Shown here piece after piece: positions 6,812 through 15,147 of a stretch of 64,000 nt of DNA. The stretch comes from Lactococcus ileimucosae. GTDB lineage: Bacteria > Bacillota > Bacilli > Lactobacillales > Streptococcaceae. Location of the stretch: positions 1-64,000 of the forward strand of contig NZ_CALPDE010000002.1 in the NCBI RefSeq assembly GCF_943193185.1, written 5' to 3'. Position numbers and translations under genes: made by a program. Each line of letters begins with the position of its first letter. Position 1 is the first letter of the stretch. The notes beneath the pieces were generated by a model. That model was not told the DNA's origin, ran no database searches, and was given only the letters and a program-made list of their open reading frames with translations.

Positions 6812-8431
6812 ATGACACCAGAAAAGAAAAACCAGCGGCGGCTGCGCAACCTCGCGCTCCTGTCCCTCTTATTGCTCTTGGTAGGCGGCACCTTCGCCTT
6901 CCAAGCCTTCAACCAGCGGGCCATCAATGACCGGCTCCGAGAAAACATCCCCGGCGGCCGTGTCCACGACTACTACAACCGAGACACCGAAAACAAGGAC
7001 GTCTTCGTGGAGAACTATGGCAATGTGCCCCTCATGGCCCGTATCCGCCTCTCCGAGTTCATGGAGAAACGCGCCACAGGAGATACAGACTTCACCCCTA
7101 TAGTGAACGGCACCATCCGTGACCAAGTGAACACTTGGACGGTCATGCGTCCCTCAGAGACCAACCTCAACACCCGTGTAGGCGACTCAGCTGCCTTCAA
7201 CACCTACTCTAACCTGACCTTTGGTTGGAGCCGCTCAGGCCAAGATGCCCCATGGTTCATGCCCACCTTCAACCGGGACAATTCAGACCTGATGACCGCC
7301 TCTGCAGGACATGCCCGTGACTGGCTCACAAGTACAGCCACAGACGGTGTCACAGATGGCGCCACGCATCCCGGAGACGGTACAGATGCCTACTGGTCCT
7401 CTGGCGACAGCTTTGACAACAGCGGTCCAGTTTGGCCGGGCGAAGAAGTCACTCATGATGCGGCTCAAAACCTGCAACAAGAACGTGCCCCAATGACAAT
7501 CAGCCAGTGGGCAGCCCTCCCTAATAACCTGAAAGTTGGGAACTTCTGGGTGATTGACCACCAAACAGGCTGGGCCTACTGGGCGAACCAACTCCAAGCA
7601 GGAGAGACCACTTCTTACCTCTTGGATGCGGCTCAGATGACCGCAGCGGCAGACAACATCCCGGGCGAATATTATTACGGTATCCATGTGGATGGGCAAC
7701 TGATCAGTCCTGACCGTATCAATGACTTCTTGGCTGCAGATCCAGACTATACGCATCATGATGACTTGTCAGACTTCCTGACAGCTGTACAGAACGGTTC
7801 TATCGATAACAACTGGGGGAACCCGGGACCAGATGACAACGTCCAACCTGACCAAATTAACTTTAGCATCATGGCACCGGGGACCATCTTTACTATGGCT
7901 GGGCGACCATACAGATATCTTGAGAACATGGGGAGTGGCAATCACTTGATTATTGAAAATAGAGCAATTACAACTGCACCATTTCATGAACAAGAACAAC
8001 ACTTGACTAACTGGTATAATGGTCTTAACTCAGAAGTTCAAGCAATGGTGCAGCCTGTAGCAGACAGCTTTGTGACAGGAAACGTTAGCCATTTTAATAT
8101 TACTTGGTCAGGAATTCAGTGGCGCCCTGAGAATCTTCATGACTTTCCAGAGGTAGCGGCTGACGTGACTCAAGTTGACCCAAGTGGTAGTCCGCGGGCA
8201 TTTTCTCTTTCCTTAGCTGATGTGACCCGTCTATCAGGTCCAGGTCTTGGTTTTCCTAACCATGAAGAACGTGGACTCAGTAGTGGTCATTGGTGGTGGA
8301 CACGGACTCTTGGACAGGATTCAGGTAGAGCTTGGTATGTAGATCACACAACTCGGATAGGTAGATTAAATGGTCATCTCGAAACAGGAATGAATGGAGG
8401 TATTCGTCCCGCCCTCATCATCAACCAATAA
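6812..8431 (+). CDS. SipW-type mosaic exported protein, complete copy 2
   Basis: 539 residues. The basic N-terminus and hydrophobic core end in VGGTFAF, the pattern of SipW-dependent (TasA/camelysin-like) signal peptides. A segment VFVENYGNVPLMARIRLSEF, typical of that family, follows. The middle is a conserved body shared with 36339-38000, and the C-terminal 170 residues diverge, ending WWWTRT...GGIRPALIINQ in a DUF6273-like framework. The first 1.1 kb is clearly GC-richer than the last 0.5 kb. AAAGGAGG lies before the ATG. No sortase motif or transmembrane anchor is seen. Exported and possibly matrix-forming or adhesive; this is inferred and no function is known to me. Confidence 0.85.
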   Translation: MTPEKKNQRRLRNLALLSLLLLLVGGTFAFQAFNQRAINDRLRENIPGGRVHDYYNRDTENKDVFVENYGNVPLMARIRLSEFMEKRATGDTDFTPIVNGTIRDQVNTWTVMRPSETNLNTRVGDSAAFNTYSNLTFGWSRSGQDAPWFMPTFNRDNSDLMTASAGHARDWLTSTATDGVTDGATHPGDGTDAYWSSGDSFDNSGPVWPGEEVTHDAAQNLQQERAPMTISQWAALPNNLKVGNFWVIDHQTGWAYWANQLQAGETTSYLLDAAQMTAAADNIPGEYYYGIHVDGQLISPDRINDFLAADPDYTHHDDLSDFLTAVQNGSIDNNWGNPGPDDNVQPDQINFSIMAPGTIFTMAGRPYRYLENMGSGNHLIIENRAITTAPFHEQEQHLTNWYNGLNSEVQAMVQPVADSFVTGNVSHFNITWSGIQWRPENLHDFPEVAADVTQVDPSGSPRAFSLSLADVTRLSGPGLGFPNHEERGLSSGHWWWTRTLGQDSGRAWYVDHTTRIGRLNGHLETGMNGGIRPALIINQ

Positions 8432-8439
8432 AACAAAAG

Positions 8440-8471
8440 AAAAACGTTCATCCGATAAAATGAACGTTTTT
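8440..8471 (+). terminator. Terminator after mosaic gene copy 2
   Basis: AAAACGTTCAT pairs perfectly with ATGAACGTTTT around an 8-nt loop, followed by T residues. It is symmetrical enough to serve the converging gene at 8480-8719. Confidence 0.85.
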
Positions 8472-8479
8472 ATGTAAAA

Positions 8480-8719
8480 TTAATCTTTCTTACCAAACAA
8501 AGCAGAAGCAACAAGGACAACGATGATCGCACCAACGATGGAAGGAATCAAAGCCATCCCTGCCAGATGTGGTCCCCAGCTTCCTAAGAGCATTTGTCCG
8601 ACAAATGAACCGAGAAGACCTGCGACAATATTTGCGATACAGCCCATTTTTGAGCCTTTTGATGTAATTGCTCCGGCAGCCATACCAATCAGCGCCCCAA
8701 CGATAAGTGACCAAATCAT
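8480..8719 (-). CDS. GlsB/YeaQ/YmgE family membrane protein
   Basis: 79 residues with three hydrophobic helices and the family's glycine pattern (IVGALIG, GLLGSFVG, IVGAIIV). These small proteins, once labelled transglycosylase-associated, occur in stress or general cell-envelope contexts; their biochemical role is not established. The SD AAGGAG lies before the ATG. Monocistronic, with a shared hairpin at the 3' end. Confidence 0.85.
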   Translation of the reverse strand: MIWSLIVGALIGMAAGAITSKGSKMGCIANIVAGLLGSFVGQMLLGSWGPHLAGMALIPSIVGAIIVVLVASALFGKKD

Positions 8720-8859
8720 AAAATAATCTCCTTTTTAAATAAATATTCTTATCTTATTTTAACATAAATTTTATTTTGTTTAAAATTTTTGCTTTCCGAA
8801 AAGATAAGTCTGTTCTCTTTAGCTCCGTTTTGTTAAAATAAAGAGTAAGGAGGATAAAA

Positions 8860-9210
8860 ATGTACGACTTTTATGAATATCCAAAATGCTCGACTTGTCG
8901 CAAGGCAAAAGCAACTTTAGATCGCTTAGGAATTGACTATAATGCTATTGATATTAAGCTGAATCCACCAAAAGCTGAGCAATTTGAAAAATGGTTTGCA
9001 GATGTTCCTGTTAAAAAATTTTTCAACACAAGCGGTTTGGTTTATCGTGAGATGGGCTTAAAAGATAAGTTAGCAGACTTGACAGAACATGAAGCAGCAG
9101 AACTCTTAGCCTCAAATGGGATGTTGGTTAAACGCCCTCTGATTGTTAAAGAGGGCAACATTGTCTTGATTGGCTTCAAGGAAGAGGCTTATCAAGAGCT
9201 GGCTCAATAA
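8860..9210 (+). CDS. ArsC/Spx/MgsR family protein
   Basis: 116 residues. It has a thioredoxin-like fold with CSTC at residues 10-13 followed by RKAK, and the family's KRPLIV segment near residue 92. The family includes glutaredoxin-type arsenate reductases and the Spx regulators that bind RNA polymerase. Lactococci carry several Spx paralogues, but KFFNTSGLVYRE is more typical of the YffB/ArsC-like branch. A redox role is likely; the exact function is unresolved. The SD AAGGAGG precedes the ATG, and a bidirectional terminator follows. Confidence 0.8.
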   Translation: MYDFYEYPKCSTCRKAKATLDRLGIDYNAIDIKLNPPKAEQFEKWFADVPVKKFFNTSGLVYREMGLKDKLADLTEHEAAELLASNGMLVKRPLIVKEGNIVLIGFKEEAYQELAQ

Positions 9211-9214
9211 GAAT

Positions 9215-9240
9215 AAAAAAGCACGGATACGTGCTTTTTT
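9215..9240. terminator. Bidirectional terminator
   Basis: AAAAAAGCACG and CGTGCTTTTTT form a perfect 11-bp stem with a GATA loop. It serves the plus-strand ArsC-like gene and the minus-strand exonuclease gene, whose stop codon lies at its edge. Confidence 0.9.
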
Positions 9241-10099
9241 AAATATTAATTTCTAAAACGATGGGCACATGATCCTGCCGCGCTCCTGAATCTAATGGTT
9301 CTGCTCGTGTGATTTTGTCGGCCAAACGGTCAGAAACAAGCCAATAATCAATTCTCCAGCCTGAGTTATTGATTTTTGCTGTGCGAGAGCGTTGGGCAAA
9401 CCAAGTGTAAATACTCCGTCCCGGTGCGTAATAGCTTTCCACATTGCCATGAATTTTGCGGAAGCTATCTGTAAAACCAGCAGCTAACAGGAGACCGAAT
9501 TTTTCACGTTCTTGATCTGTAAAACCAGCAGAATTACGGTTTCCTTTAGGGTTTGCAAGGTCTATCTCAGTGTAAGCAGCGTTAAAGTCGCCGCATGCAA
9601 AGACGGGTTTTTGAAGGTCAAGCATTTGCAAGTAGGCGCGATATTGATCGTCCCATTGTCCACGCAAATCCAAGCGATTAAGACCCTCACCGGCATTTGG
9701 TGTGTAGACTGTCGTCACGAAAAACTCAGGGAACTCTAAGGTGATGATACGCCCTTCGCTATCCATTGGTTCTGGCGCGCCAATTTCGGGCATGGTAATG
9801 ATTGGCTCAGGTAAACTTTTTTTATACAGGAACATCGTCCCTGAGTAACCTTTACGCGCCGGAGGTGTACTGATGCGGTGGACAATTTCATAGTCTGGGA
9901 AATGGCTGCCTAAAACTTCAAGTATCTTGTTTGTTTTTTTGAGGTCACCGTTGAGCTTGGTTTCTTGAATAGCGATGACATCCGCTTCAGAAGTGGCAAG
10001 CTGTTCAACTACAGCCATTGACAGAGCCGCACGTTCACTTGTTCCAGTCAAGGCTGCGTTCAGCGAGTCAATGTTCCATGAGATAAATTTATAAGTCAT
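9239..10099 (-). CDS. exoA: Exonuclease III family AP endonuclease
   Basis: 286 residues from ATG 10099, which follows AAAAGGA with good spacing; a TTG two codons earlier is less likely. The endonuclease/exonuclease/phosphatase fold shows SWNIDSLNA, the IQETKL metal-binding Glu, GDFNAAYTEIDL (Asp and Asn of the active site), RIDYWLVS and the terminal DHVPI His. It cleaves 5' to abasic sites and removes 3' blocks in base excision repair. Monocistronic. Confidence 0.93.
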   Translation of the reverse strand: MTYKFISWNIDSLNAALTGTSERAALSMAVVEQLATSEADVIAIQETKLNGDLKKTNKILEVLGSHFPDYEIVHRISTPPARKGYSGTMFLYKKSLPEPIITMPEIGAPEPMDSEGRIITLEFPEFFVTTVYTPNAGEGLNRLDLRGQWDDQYRAYLQMLDLQKPVFACGDFNAAYTEIDLANPKGNRNSAGFTDQEREKFGLLLAAGFTDSFRKIHGNVESYYAPGRSIYTWFAQRSRTAKINNSGWRIDYWLVSDRLADKITRAEPLDSGARQDHVPIVLEINI

Positions 10100-10237
10100 A
10101 ATCAAATCCTTTTAGCTTTATTAGGTTAATTATAACATACCTTATTGTCCAATAATCTCAAAGGAAAACGGGATAGGAAATAGATAGAGAGAAAAGCTCT
10201 TAATATTATTTAGAATAAGAATTCCTTGAAAAGGATA

Positions 10238-10246
10238 TGCTATAAT
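10238..10246 (+). promoter_or_regulatory. Extended -10 promoter of metG
   Basis: TGCTATAAT is an extended -10 box about 80 nt before the metG ATG. There is no good -35 at 17 nt. The leader holds an A/T-rich hairpin (TTTTTTCAAT...ATTGAAAAAA), but no T-box core was seen. Confidence 0.55.
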
Positions 10247-10327
10247 AAAATCAAGGCTTTTTTCAATGTACAATTGAAAAAATACTAATCAAGTGGCTTT
10301 CATTAGGCCACGAATTAGGAGAAAAAA

Positions 10328-12316
10328 ATGACTGAAAACAAAAACTTTTACATCACAACACCGATTTATTATCCATCAGGTAAATTGCATCTCGGTTCGA
10401 GCTATACAACGATTGCTTGTGACGTTCTTGCACGTTATAAACGTTTGATGGGCTTTGATACCTTTTATCTGACGGGTCTTGATGAACACGGCATGAAAAT
10501 TCAACGCAAGGCCGAAGAGCTAGGAATGACACCAAAAGAATATTTGGATCCCATGGCCGAAGATGTTAAAGAACTGTGGAAAATGTTGGATATTTCTTAT
10601 GACAAATTTATCCGTACAACAGACAACTATCATGAGGAAGCCGTTCAAAAAGCTTTTGAGCAACTTTTGGCACAAGACGATATCTACTTGGATAAATATG
10701 CAGGTTGGTATTCCGTTTCTGATGAAGAATTCTTTACAGAGGCACAGTTGGAAGAAGTTTATCGTGATGCAGACGGTAAAGTCATCGGAGGTAAAGCGCC
10801 GTCAGGTCATGAAGTAGAATGGGTCGAAGAAGAATCTTATTTCTTCCGTATGAGCAAGTATGCGGACTGGCTTTTGGATTACTATGAGTCACATCCAGAC
10901 TTTATCCAACCTGAGATTCGTAAAAATGAGATGGTAAACAATTTCATTAAACCGGGCTTGGAAGACTTGGCCGTGAGCCGTACGACCTTTACTTGGGGCA
11001 TTCCAGTGAAGTCAAATCCAAAACATGTGGTCTATGTTTGGCTTGATGCATTGCTTAACTATGTGACTGCTTTAGGGTATGGTTCAGAGGATACCAGCAA
11101 ACTGGATAAATTCTGGCCGGGTGTGAACATGGTCGGCAAAGAAATCGTACGTTTCCATACCATCTATTGGCCAATCATGCTCCACGCTTTGGGTATGCAA
11201 CCACCTAAACAAGTCTTCGGTCATGGCTGGTTAGTCATGAAAGACGGGAAGATGTCGAAATCTAAAGGAAATGTCGTTTATCCTGATATGTTGGTGAATC
11301 GCTATGGTTTAGACCCTGTACGTTATTACCTCATGCGCGCACTGCCTTTTGGTTCTGACGGTGTCTTCTCACCAGAAGACTTTATTGACCGTATCAACTA
11401 TGATTTGGCAAATGACCTCGGGAACTTGCTTAATCGTACGGTAGCCATGGTCAACAAATACAATGGTGGCGTTCTGGTCAAAAATGATGCAACAACAGAA
11501 TTTGATGCTGCTTTGGAAACCGTCCTTGCTGAAACCTTGGAAAAATACCATACAGCTATGGATAAGTTTGAGTTCAATGTCGCTTTAAGTGAAGTTTGGG
11601 CTCTTATCTCACGTACAAATAAATACATTGATGAAACAGCCCCTTGGATTCTTGCTAAATCAGAAGAGGACAAGGATAAACTGAATGATGTGCTTTATCA
11701 TTTAGCAGAAAATCTGCGTGTTGTCGCTGCGCTCTTGCAGCCTTTCATGCGTGCGACAAGCAAGAAAATTTTTGCACAACTCGGTTTAACAGAAGAGGAA
11801 TTTTCATTAGAAGATTTAGCTTTTGGTTACGAATTTACGCATAAGGTTGTGGAAAAAGGTGAGCCTGTCTTCCCGCGTTTGGATAAGGAAGAAGAAGTAG
11901 ACTACATCAAGTTACAGATGGCAGGTGGAAAACACCCTGAAAAGGAATGGATTCCTGAGGATGTAAAACTTAATCTGACACTCCCAGAAATCAAGTTTAA
12001 TGACTTTGAAAAGATTGAACTAAAGGTTGCAGAAGTACTGGAAGTCAGCCGCGTGGAAGGCTCTGATCGTCTGCTCCGCTTTAAACTTGATGCGGGTGAC
12101 GAAGAACCCCGTCAAATCTTGTCCGGAATTGCGGAATTTTATCCCAATGAACAAGAATTTGTCGGTAAAAAACTCCAAATTGTAGCTAATCTGAAACCAC
12201 GTAAAATGATGAAAAAATATGTCAGCCAAGGGATGATTCTCTCTGCTGAATTTGATGGTAAGTTGCGCGTGCTCGAAGCACCTGCGGATGTACCAGCCGG
12301 ATCATTGATTGGATAA
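10328..12316 (+). CDS. metG: Methionyl-tRNA synthetase
   Basis: 662 residues. Class I synthetase charging tRNA-Met. The HIGH-type motif is HLGS (residues 22-25) in the Rossmann domain and the KMSKS loop is GKMSKSKGN near residue 309. An anticodon-binding helical bundle and a C-terminal EMAP-like tRNA-binding domain (from about residue 555) follow. SD AGGAG before the ATG. Single-gene unit. Confidence 0.97.
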   Translation: MTENKNFYITTPIYYPSGKLHLGSSYTTIACDVLARYKRLMGFDTFYLTGLDEHGMKIQRKAEELGMTPKEYLDPMAEDVKELWKMLDISYDKFIRTTDNYHEEAVQKAFEQLLAQDDIYLDKYAGWYSVSDEEFFTEAQLEEVYRDADGKVIGGKAPSGHEVEWVEEESYFFRMSKYADWLLDYYESHPDFIQPEIRKNEMVNNFIKPGLEDLAVSRTTFTWGIPVKSNPKHVVYVWLDALLNYVTALGYGSEDTSKLDKFWPGVNMVGKEIVRFHTIYWPIMLHALGMQPPKQVFGHGWLVMKDGKMSKSKGNVVYPDMLVNRYGLDPVRYYLMRALPFGSDGVFSPEDFIDRINYDLANDLGNLLNRTVAMVNKYNGGVLVKNDATTEFDAALETVLAETLEKYHTAMDKFEFNVALSEVWALISRTNKYIDETAPWILAKSEEDKDKLNDVLYHLAENLRVVAALLQPFMRATSKKIFAQLGLTEEEFSLEDLAFGYEFTHKVVEKGEPVFPRLDKEEEVDYIKLQMAGGKHPEKEWIPEDVKLNLTLPEIKFNDFEKIELKVAEVLEVSRVEGSDRLLRFKLDAGDEEPRQILSGIAEFYPNEQEFVGKKLQIVANLKPRKMMKKYVSQGMILSAEFDGKLRVLEAPADVPAGSLIG

Positions 12317-12585
12317 TAAAAAACCAGAAGTTTTTGAGATTTTCAAAAGATTGCAAATTATATTCGTACAGTTTTTATGCTAGAGCAAAGCACTCAAAAA
12401 GTTACCGCCTTTATTAACCTTAAGGAATTACTGTCGATGATTATCTTGTTTTTCGTCAAATTTTGACTGAGAGGTTGGGGGAAGGCTTCTTGTGCTGGCT
12501 AAAAGCGATTATCGAAAATGATTTTAATGGAGTGGTGTCATAACATTAGATAGAGAATGAGTAATATTTTTAGGGATAAAAAGAG

Positions 12586-12966
12586 ATGAAAAAGAACAAA
12601 AAAGGATTAATGTTTAGTCTTTTATCAGTTTTAATGCTTGTTTTAATCTTAGCTATCGGAGGAAAAGTGTACATGAGCAATAAAGAAAATGAAAATATAG
12701 CGAATCAAAGAACTGCGGCTCTTGCTTTTAAGGAGATACAACCGGGAATTGAGGAAATTAAGTTCAATGAAGCAGGAAGCTACTCGGGTGCTGGTATTTG
12801 GTCAGTTGGTGTTACTGTTCTCATTGATGGTAAAACATATAAAGAAATCTTGGTTAAAGAAGGTATAGGGGGTGGAGAAGCATTACCTGGACCGGATAAA
12901 AATGTTCCGACAAATACACCAATTAAAGTTACATATAGCAATGGGAAGGAGGAAGTGTTGGAATGA
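12586..12966 (+). CDS. Membrane-anchored immunity candidate for the type VII lipase (module 2)
   Basis: 126 residues with an N-terminal membrane helix (about residues 9-28) and an exposed domain. It is a paralogue of the 129-residue protein at 2711-3100 (shared QRTAALAFK-type segment and terminal VTYSNGKEEVLE). It overlaps the lipase gene by 4 nt (ATGA), as in module 1, so effector and immunity are coupled. The two copies differ enough that each is probably specific for its own lipase. Inferred role. Confidence 0.7.
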   Translation: MKKNKKGLMFSLLSVLMLVLILAIGGKVYMSNKENENIANQRTAALAFKEIQPGIEEIKFNEAGSYSGAGIWSVGVTVLIDGKTYKEILVKEGIGGGEALPGPDKNVPTNTPIKVTYSNGKEEVLE

Positions 12967-14222
12967 CAACACCCAAGCAGTATTCTGTTATTGATTCAAA
13001 GGTTTATGATACAGATAAAGTAAAAAGTTCCAATGCTTTAAGGAGCGGGGATAAATTTTATGAAGATCCTAGTGATAAATCAAGTCAACAATACCAAATT
13101 TTAAATACTGTGGATACAAACGACAAACACAACAGTCAAGGCTACGAAAAAAATGGCTTTCAAGGCATGGCTGTTGCGCCGATTGTGAATGGAGAACCCG
13201 ATTACAATCATGTGATTATTGCCTTTGCAGGGACAAATGCGACAGATTGGCATTTGAATGATTTAAGTGCGGATCTCTCAAATGTTGTTTTGGGGTTTGA
13301 AAAAGACGGCACACTGGAATCTCAGTTCAGCAGTGCTCAGCAGTTTTACAAGGAGATGGCGAAAAAATATGGTGCCAGTAATATTGAAGCTGTTACAGGT
13401 CATTCTTTAGGTGGTGCTTTGGCTCAAAAGGTAGCGGCAACCAACCATATCCCCGCAGTTACCTTTTCAACCGCAGGCGTAGGCAAGCAATTAACAGAAG
13501 AAGAAAAAGCATGGATAAATGGCAAGGGGAAAAAATTTGTTTTGAACTTCATGCATAAAGGGGACCAAGTTTCCTCATGGACACATGCTTCAGATTATGG
13601 TACAGCGATTTATGTGGGAGATTTTGGAGATGGGACCTTACTCTCCGGACATTTTCTTGAGTCTTATCACTTTGGTGAAGATGGGTCCTTGAAGGACAAT
13701 GAAGGTAGGATATGGACAATTACAGATAAAGGGATATTGAGTGACGGTATTGAACTTATCCAAAAAAGTTTCAAATCTCAAATGAAGGCCTTGGAAGATT
13801 TAAAGGTCCGATTTACTGCGAGTGGAGGAGGCTTATCTTCTGGAGAAAAAATCTATTTAGATGCCGCAGAAGCTCTTGCTATTATTTCGACAGCTGGTGC
13901 AGAATTTAATCTAGCCATGTTGAACGTTATTAAAAATTATCAAGAGGGGATTAAAAAGGCGGAAGAACTTTGGAAAAAGACACGAGATGAAGCTATACAA
14001 ATGGGGACTCAATTGGAAAAATGGGAAGTCCATGAAGCTCTTGAAAGTGTAGGTTTTACCGAATATAATATTGTGGGTGTACCTCGGCAACAGTATCAGA
14101 TGAAAATTGATAAAATCCGAGAAATGAGTGAGCATTTTACAAGTCTTGAGCGTGAAATTAAAGCTAAAATTTCAGAAATAGTGGCTCGTGATGCAGAACT
14201 GGCACAAGAGTTGAAGGGGTGA
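12963..14222 (+). CDS. Type VII-secreted lipase with C-terminal LXG-like domain (module 2)
   Basis: 419 residues, paralogous to 1467-2714. The lipase half has GHSLGG (Ser148), a probable Asp201 in KGDQV and a probable His236 in SYHFG. The helical half (about residues 268-419) is far better conserved between copies, sharing GGLSSGEKIYLD, STAGAEF, LEKWEV and ARDAELAQELKG, while the catalytic half diverges. That pattern fits a constant targeting domain joined to a variable toxin domain. Here the order is immunity, lipase, a decayed partner, then a helical partner, with no WXG100 gene. Confidence 0.8.
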   Translation: MTTPKQYSVIDSKVYDTDKVKSSNALRSGDKFYEDPSDKSSQQYQILNTVDTNDKHNSQGYEKNGFQGMAVAPIVNGEPDYNHVIIAFAGTNATDWHLNDLSADLSNVVLGFEKDGTLESQFSSAQQFYKEMAKKYGASNIEAVTGHSLGGALAQKVAATNHIPAVTFSTAGVGKQLTEEEKAWINGKGKKFVLNFMHKGDQVSSWTHASDYGTAIYVGDFGDGTLLSGHFLESYHFGEDGSLKDNEGRIWTITDKGILSDGIELIQKSFKSQMKALEDLKVRFTASGGGLSSGEKIYLDAAEALAIISTAGAEFNLAMLNVIKNYQEGIKKAEELWKKTRDEAIQMGTQLEKWEVHEALESVGFTEYNIVGVPRQQYQMKIDKIREMSEHFTSLEREIKAKISEIVARDAELAQELKG

Positions 14223-14233
14223 AAGAAAATATT

Positions 14234-14427
14234 TTGCTTACAGGAGAACTTTCAAACAAATACTCCAAAAAGTAAAGGAAATGTTTCAGAAGCTTCTCAG
14301 TTCTCTCGTTATCATCTTAATCAATTGTCGAAAGAAGTAGTGGAAAATTCCAAGAAGCAAAAAGAGACGGTCAAAAGCAGAACATAACTTCAATCAAAAC
14401 TATATAAATCTCAATATAAAGGATTAA
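14234..14427 (+). pseudogene. Decayed copy of the coiled-coil partner gene (module 2)
   Basis: The region directly after the lipase starts like the module 1 gene (TTGCTTACAG...), runs into a stop after about 14 codons, then resumes in shifted frames with VSEASQFSRYHLNQLSKE and later HNFNQNYINL. These match the start, middle and end of the 105-residue protein at 1138-1455. About 120 nt are missing and at least one frameshift is present. The gene cannot make a full partner. Confidence 0.75.
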
Positions 14428-14429
14428 AC

Positions 14430-14690
14430 ATGGATACTATTGATGAAATTATAAAAAATGCGCAAAAAGAAATACAAAAAATAAAAATTTGTTCGAAAGG
14501 TTGGGACAGTTTAGTGAATGGTAGTGAACAGCGCCTAAAAGTTCAAAAAAATGCTGAGTTGGAGGCTGAACAAGCGAAACAGTCACTTTCTAAGAATTCA
14601 GCTGCCTTGAAAAAATCTATCAAGGGTAATTTTGCTAACAAGTTAACAGAAACGTTTGAAAAACAAAAACAAACGTTGGAGAACATTTAA
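14430..14690 (+). CDS. Small helical protein, type VII effector partner (module 2)
   Basis: 86 residues, helical, a paralogue of 868-1128 with the same length. Shared segments include SLSKNSAALKKSIKGNFANK and the ending QTLENI/RTLDSI. AAAGGATTAAAC precedes the ATG. Its survival beside a decayed partner gene suggests that it may still be useful or that decay is recent. Role inferred from module 1. Confidence 0.75.
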   Translation: MDTIDEIIKNAQKEIQKIKICSKGWDSLVNGSEQRLKVQKNAELEAEQAKQSLSKNSAALKKSIKGNFANKLTETFEKQKQTLENI

Positions 14691-14722
14691 AACGCTGAGG
14701 AAAATGTCAGCTCTTAAGTTGT

Positions 14723-14752
14723 AGACAAGGTCTTGAGACTTTGTCTTTTTTT
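14723..14752 (+). terminator. Terminator of type VII module 2
   Basis: AGACAAGGTC pairs with GACTTTGTCT (one G-T pair) around a short TTGA loop, followed by seven T residues. Confidence 0.85.
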
Positions 14753-14778
14753 CTTCACCAGAGCTATAAGGACATGTT

Positions 14779-14883
14779 CAAAAAACTAAGAATTTCACGT
14801 CATTACCATGCTTTCTATGATTTGTTCACTGCCCTTTGCGCTTCTGAAACAGGATGTCCCAGTTTGGGCTCTGCTTTGCTCAT
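14779..14883 (-). CDS. Possible 34-residue basic small protein
   Basis: ATG 14883 follows AAAGGAGATAATTTT, a near-ideal ribosome binding site and spacing. The product begins MSKAEPKLGHPVSEAQRAVN and ends in a basic and then hydrophobic tail (KHRKHG...KFLVF). No promoter was convincing, no family is recognised and codon evidence is thin at this length. The strong SD is the only real support. Confidence 0.3.
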
Positions 14884-14970
14884 AAAATTATCTCCTTTGC
14901 AGTGTCTTGAAGAAATTCAGATTCATAATGTCTATCGCTGGTTTCTGGGTTTAACTCTGGTGCAACAAGA

Positions 14971-14997
14971 AAACAGCCTCTAATTTTGGGGCTGTTT
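14971..14997. terminator. Terminator-like hairpin
   Basis: AAACAGCC pairs with GGCTGTTT around an 11-nt loop, followed by a short T-rich stretch. It is symmetrical, so direction is uncertain. Confidence 0.6.
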
Positions 14998-15066
14998 GTT
15001 TATCATCGTGAAGACTAGGACAAAAGGCAAAATTCAACTGGTTTCATCCTAAAAAATCGTAAAAGT

Positions 15067-15115
15067 AAAATCGCTCATCTTTGGCATTCTTCCTTGCCGA
15101 AAGTGAGCGATTTTT
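15067..15115. terminator. Strong bidirectional terminator
   Basis: A long stem pairs AAAATCGCTCA and CTTTGGCA with TGCCGAAAG and TGAGCGATTTT. T runs flank both arms. It lies beyond the 3' end of the minus-strand SDR gene. Confidence 0.85.
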
Positions 15116-15147
15116 AACTGTTTTGGACTTTCTCCCAGACCTTATCT

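Larger units (their letters stand above)
14691..15147. other. Gene-poor 457-bp stretch
   Basis: It holds three terminator-like hairpins (14723-14752, 14971-14997, 15067-15115) and one possible 34-codon minus-strand ORF with a good ribosome binding site. An 80-codon plus-strand reading frame (14741-14983) begins inside the first terminator, has no ribosome binding site and looks spurious. Confidence 0.6.

Noticed and set aside
7905-8431. Diversity-generating retroelement explaining the variable tails
   Set aside because: No reverse transcriptase, template repeat or accessory gene is in the window, and the tails differ in length as well as at single residues, unlike adenine-directed mutagenesis.
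10106-10327. T-box leader before metG
   Set aside because: No T-box core sequence, specifier loop or terminator/antiterminator pair could be found in the short leader.
14741-14983. 80-codon plus-strand reading frame after type VII module 2
   Set aside because: It begins inside a terminator hairpin, has no ribosome binding site and shows no family features.
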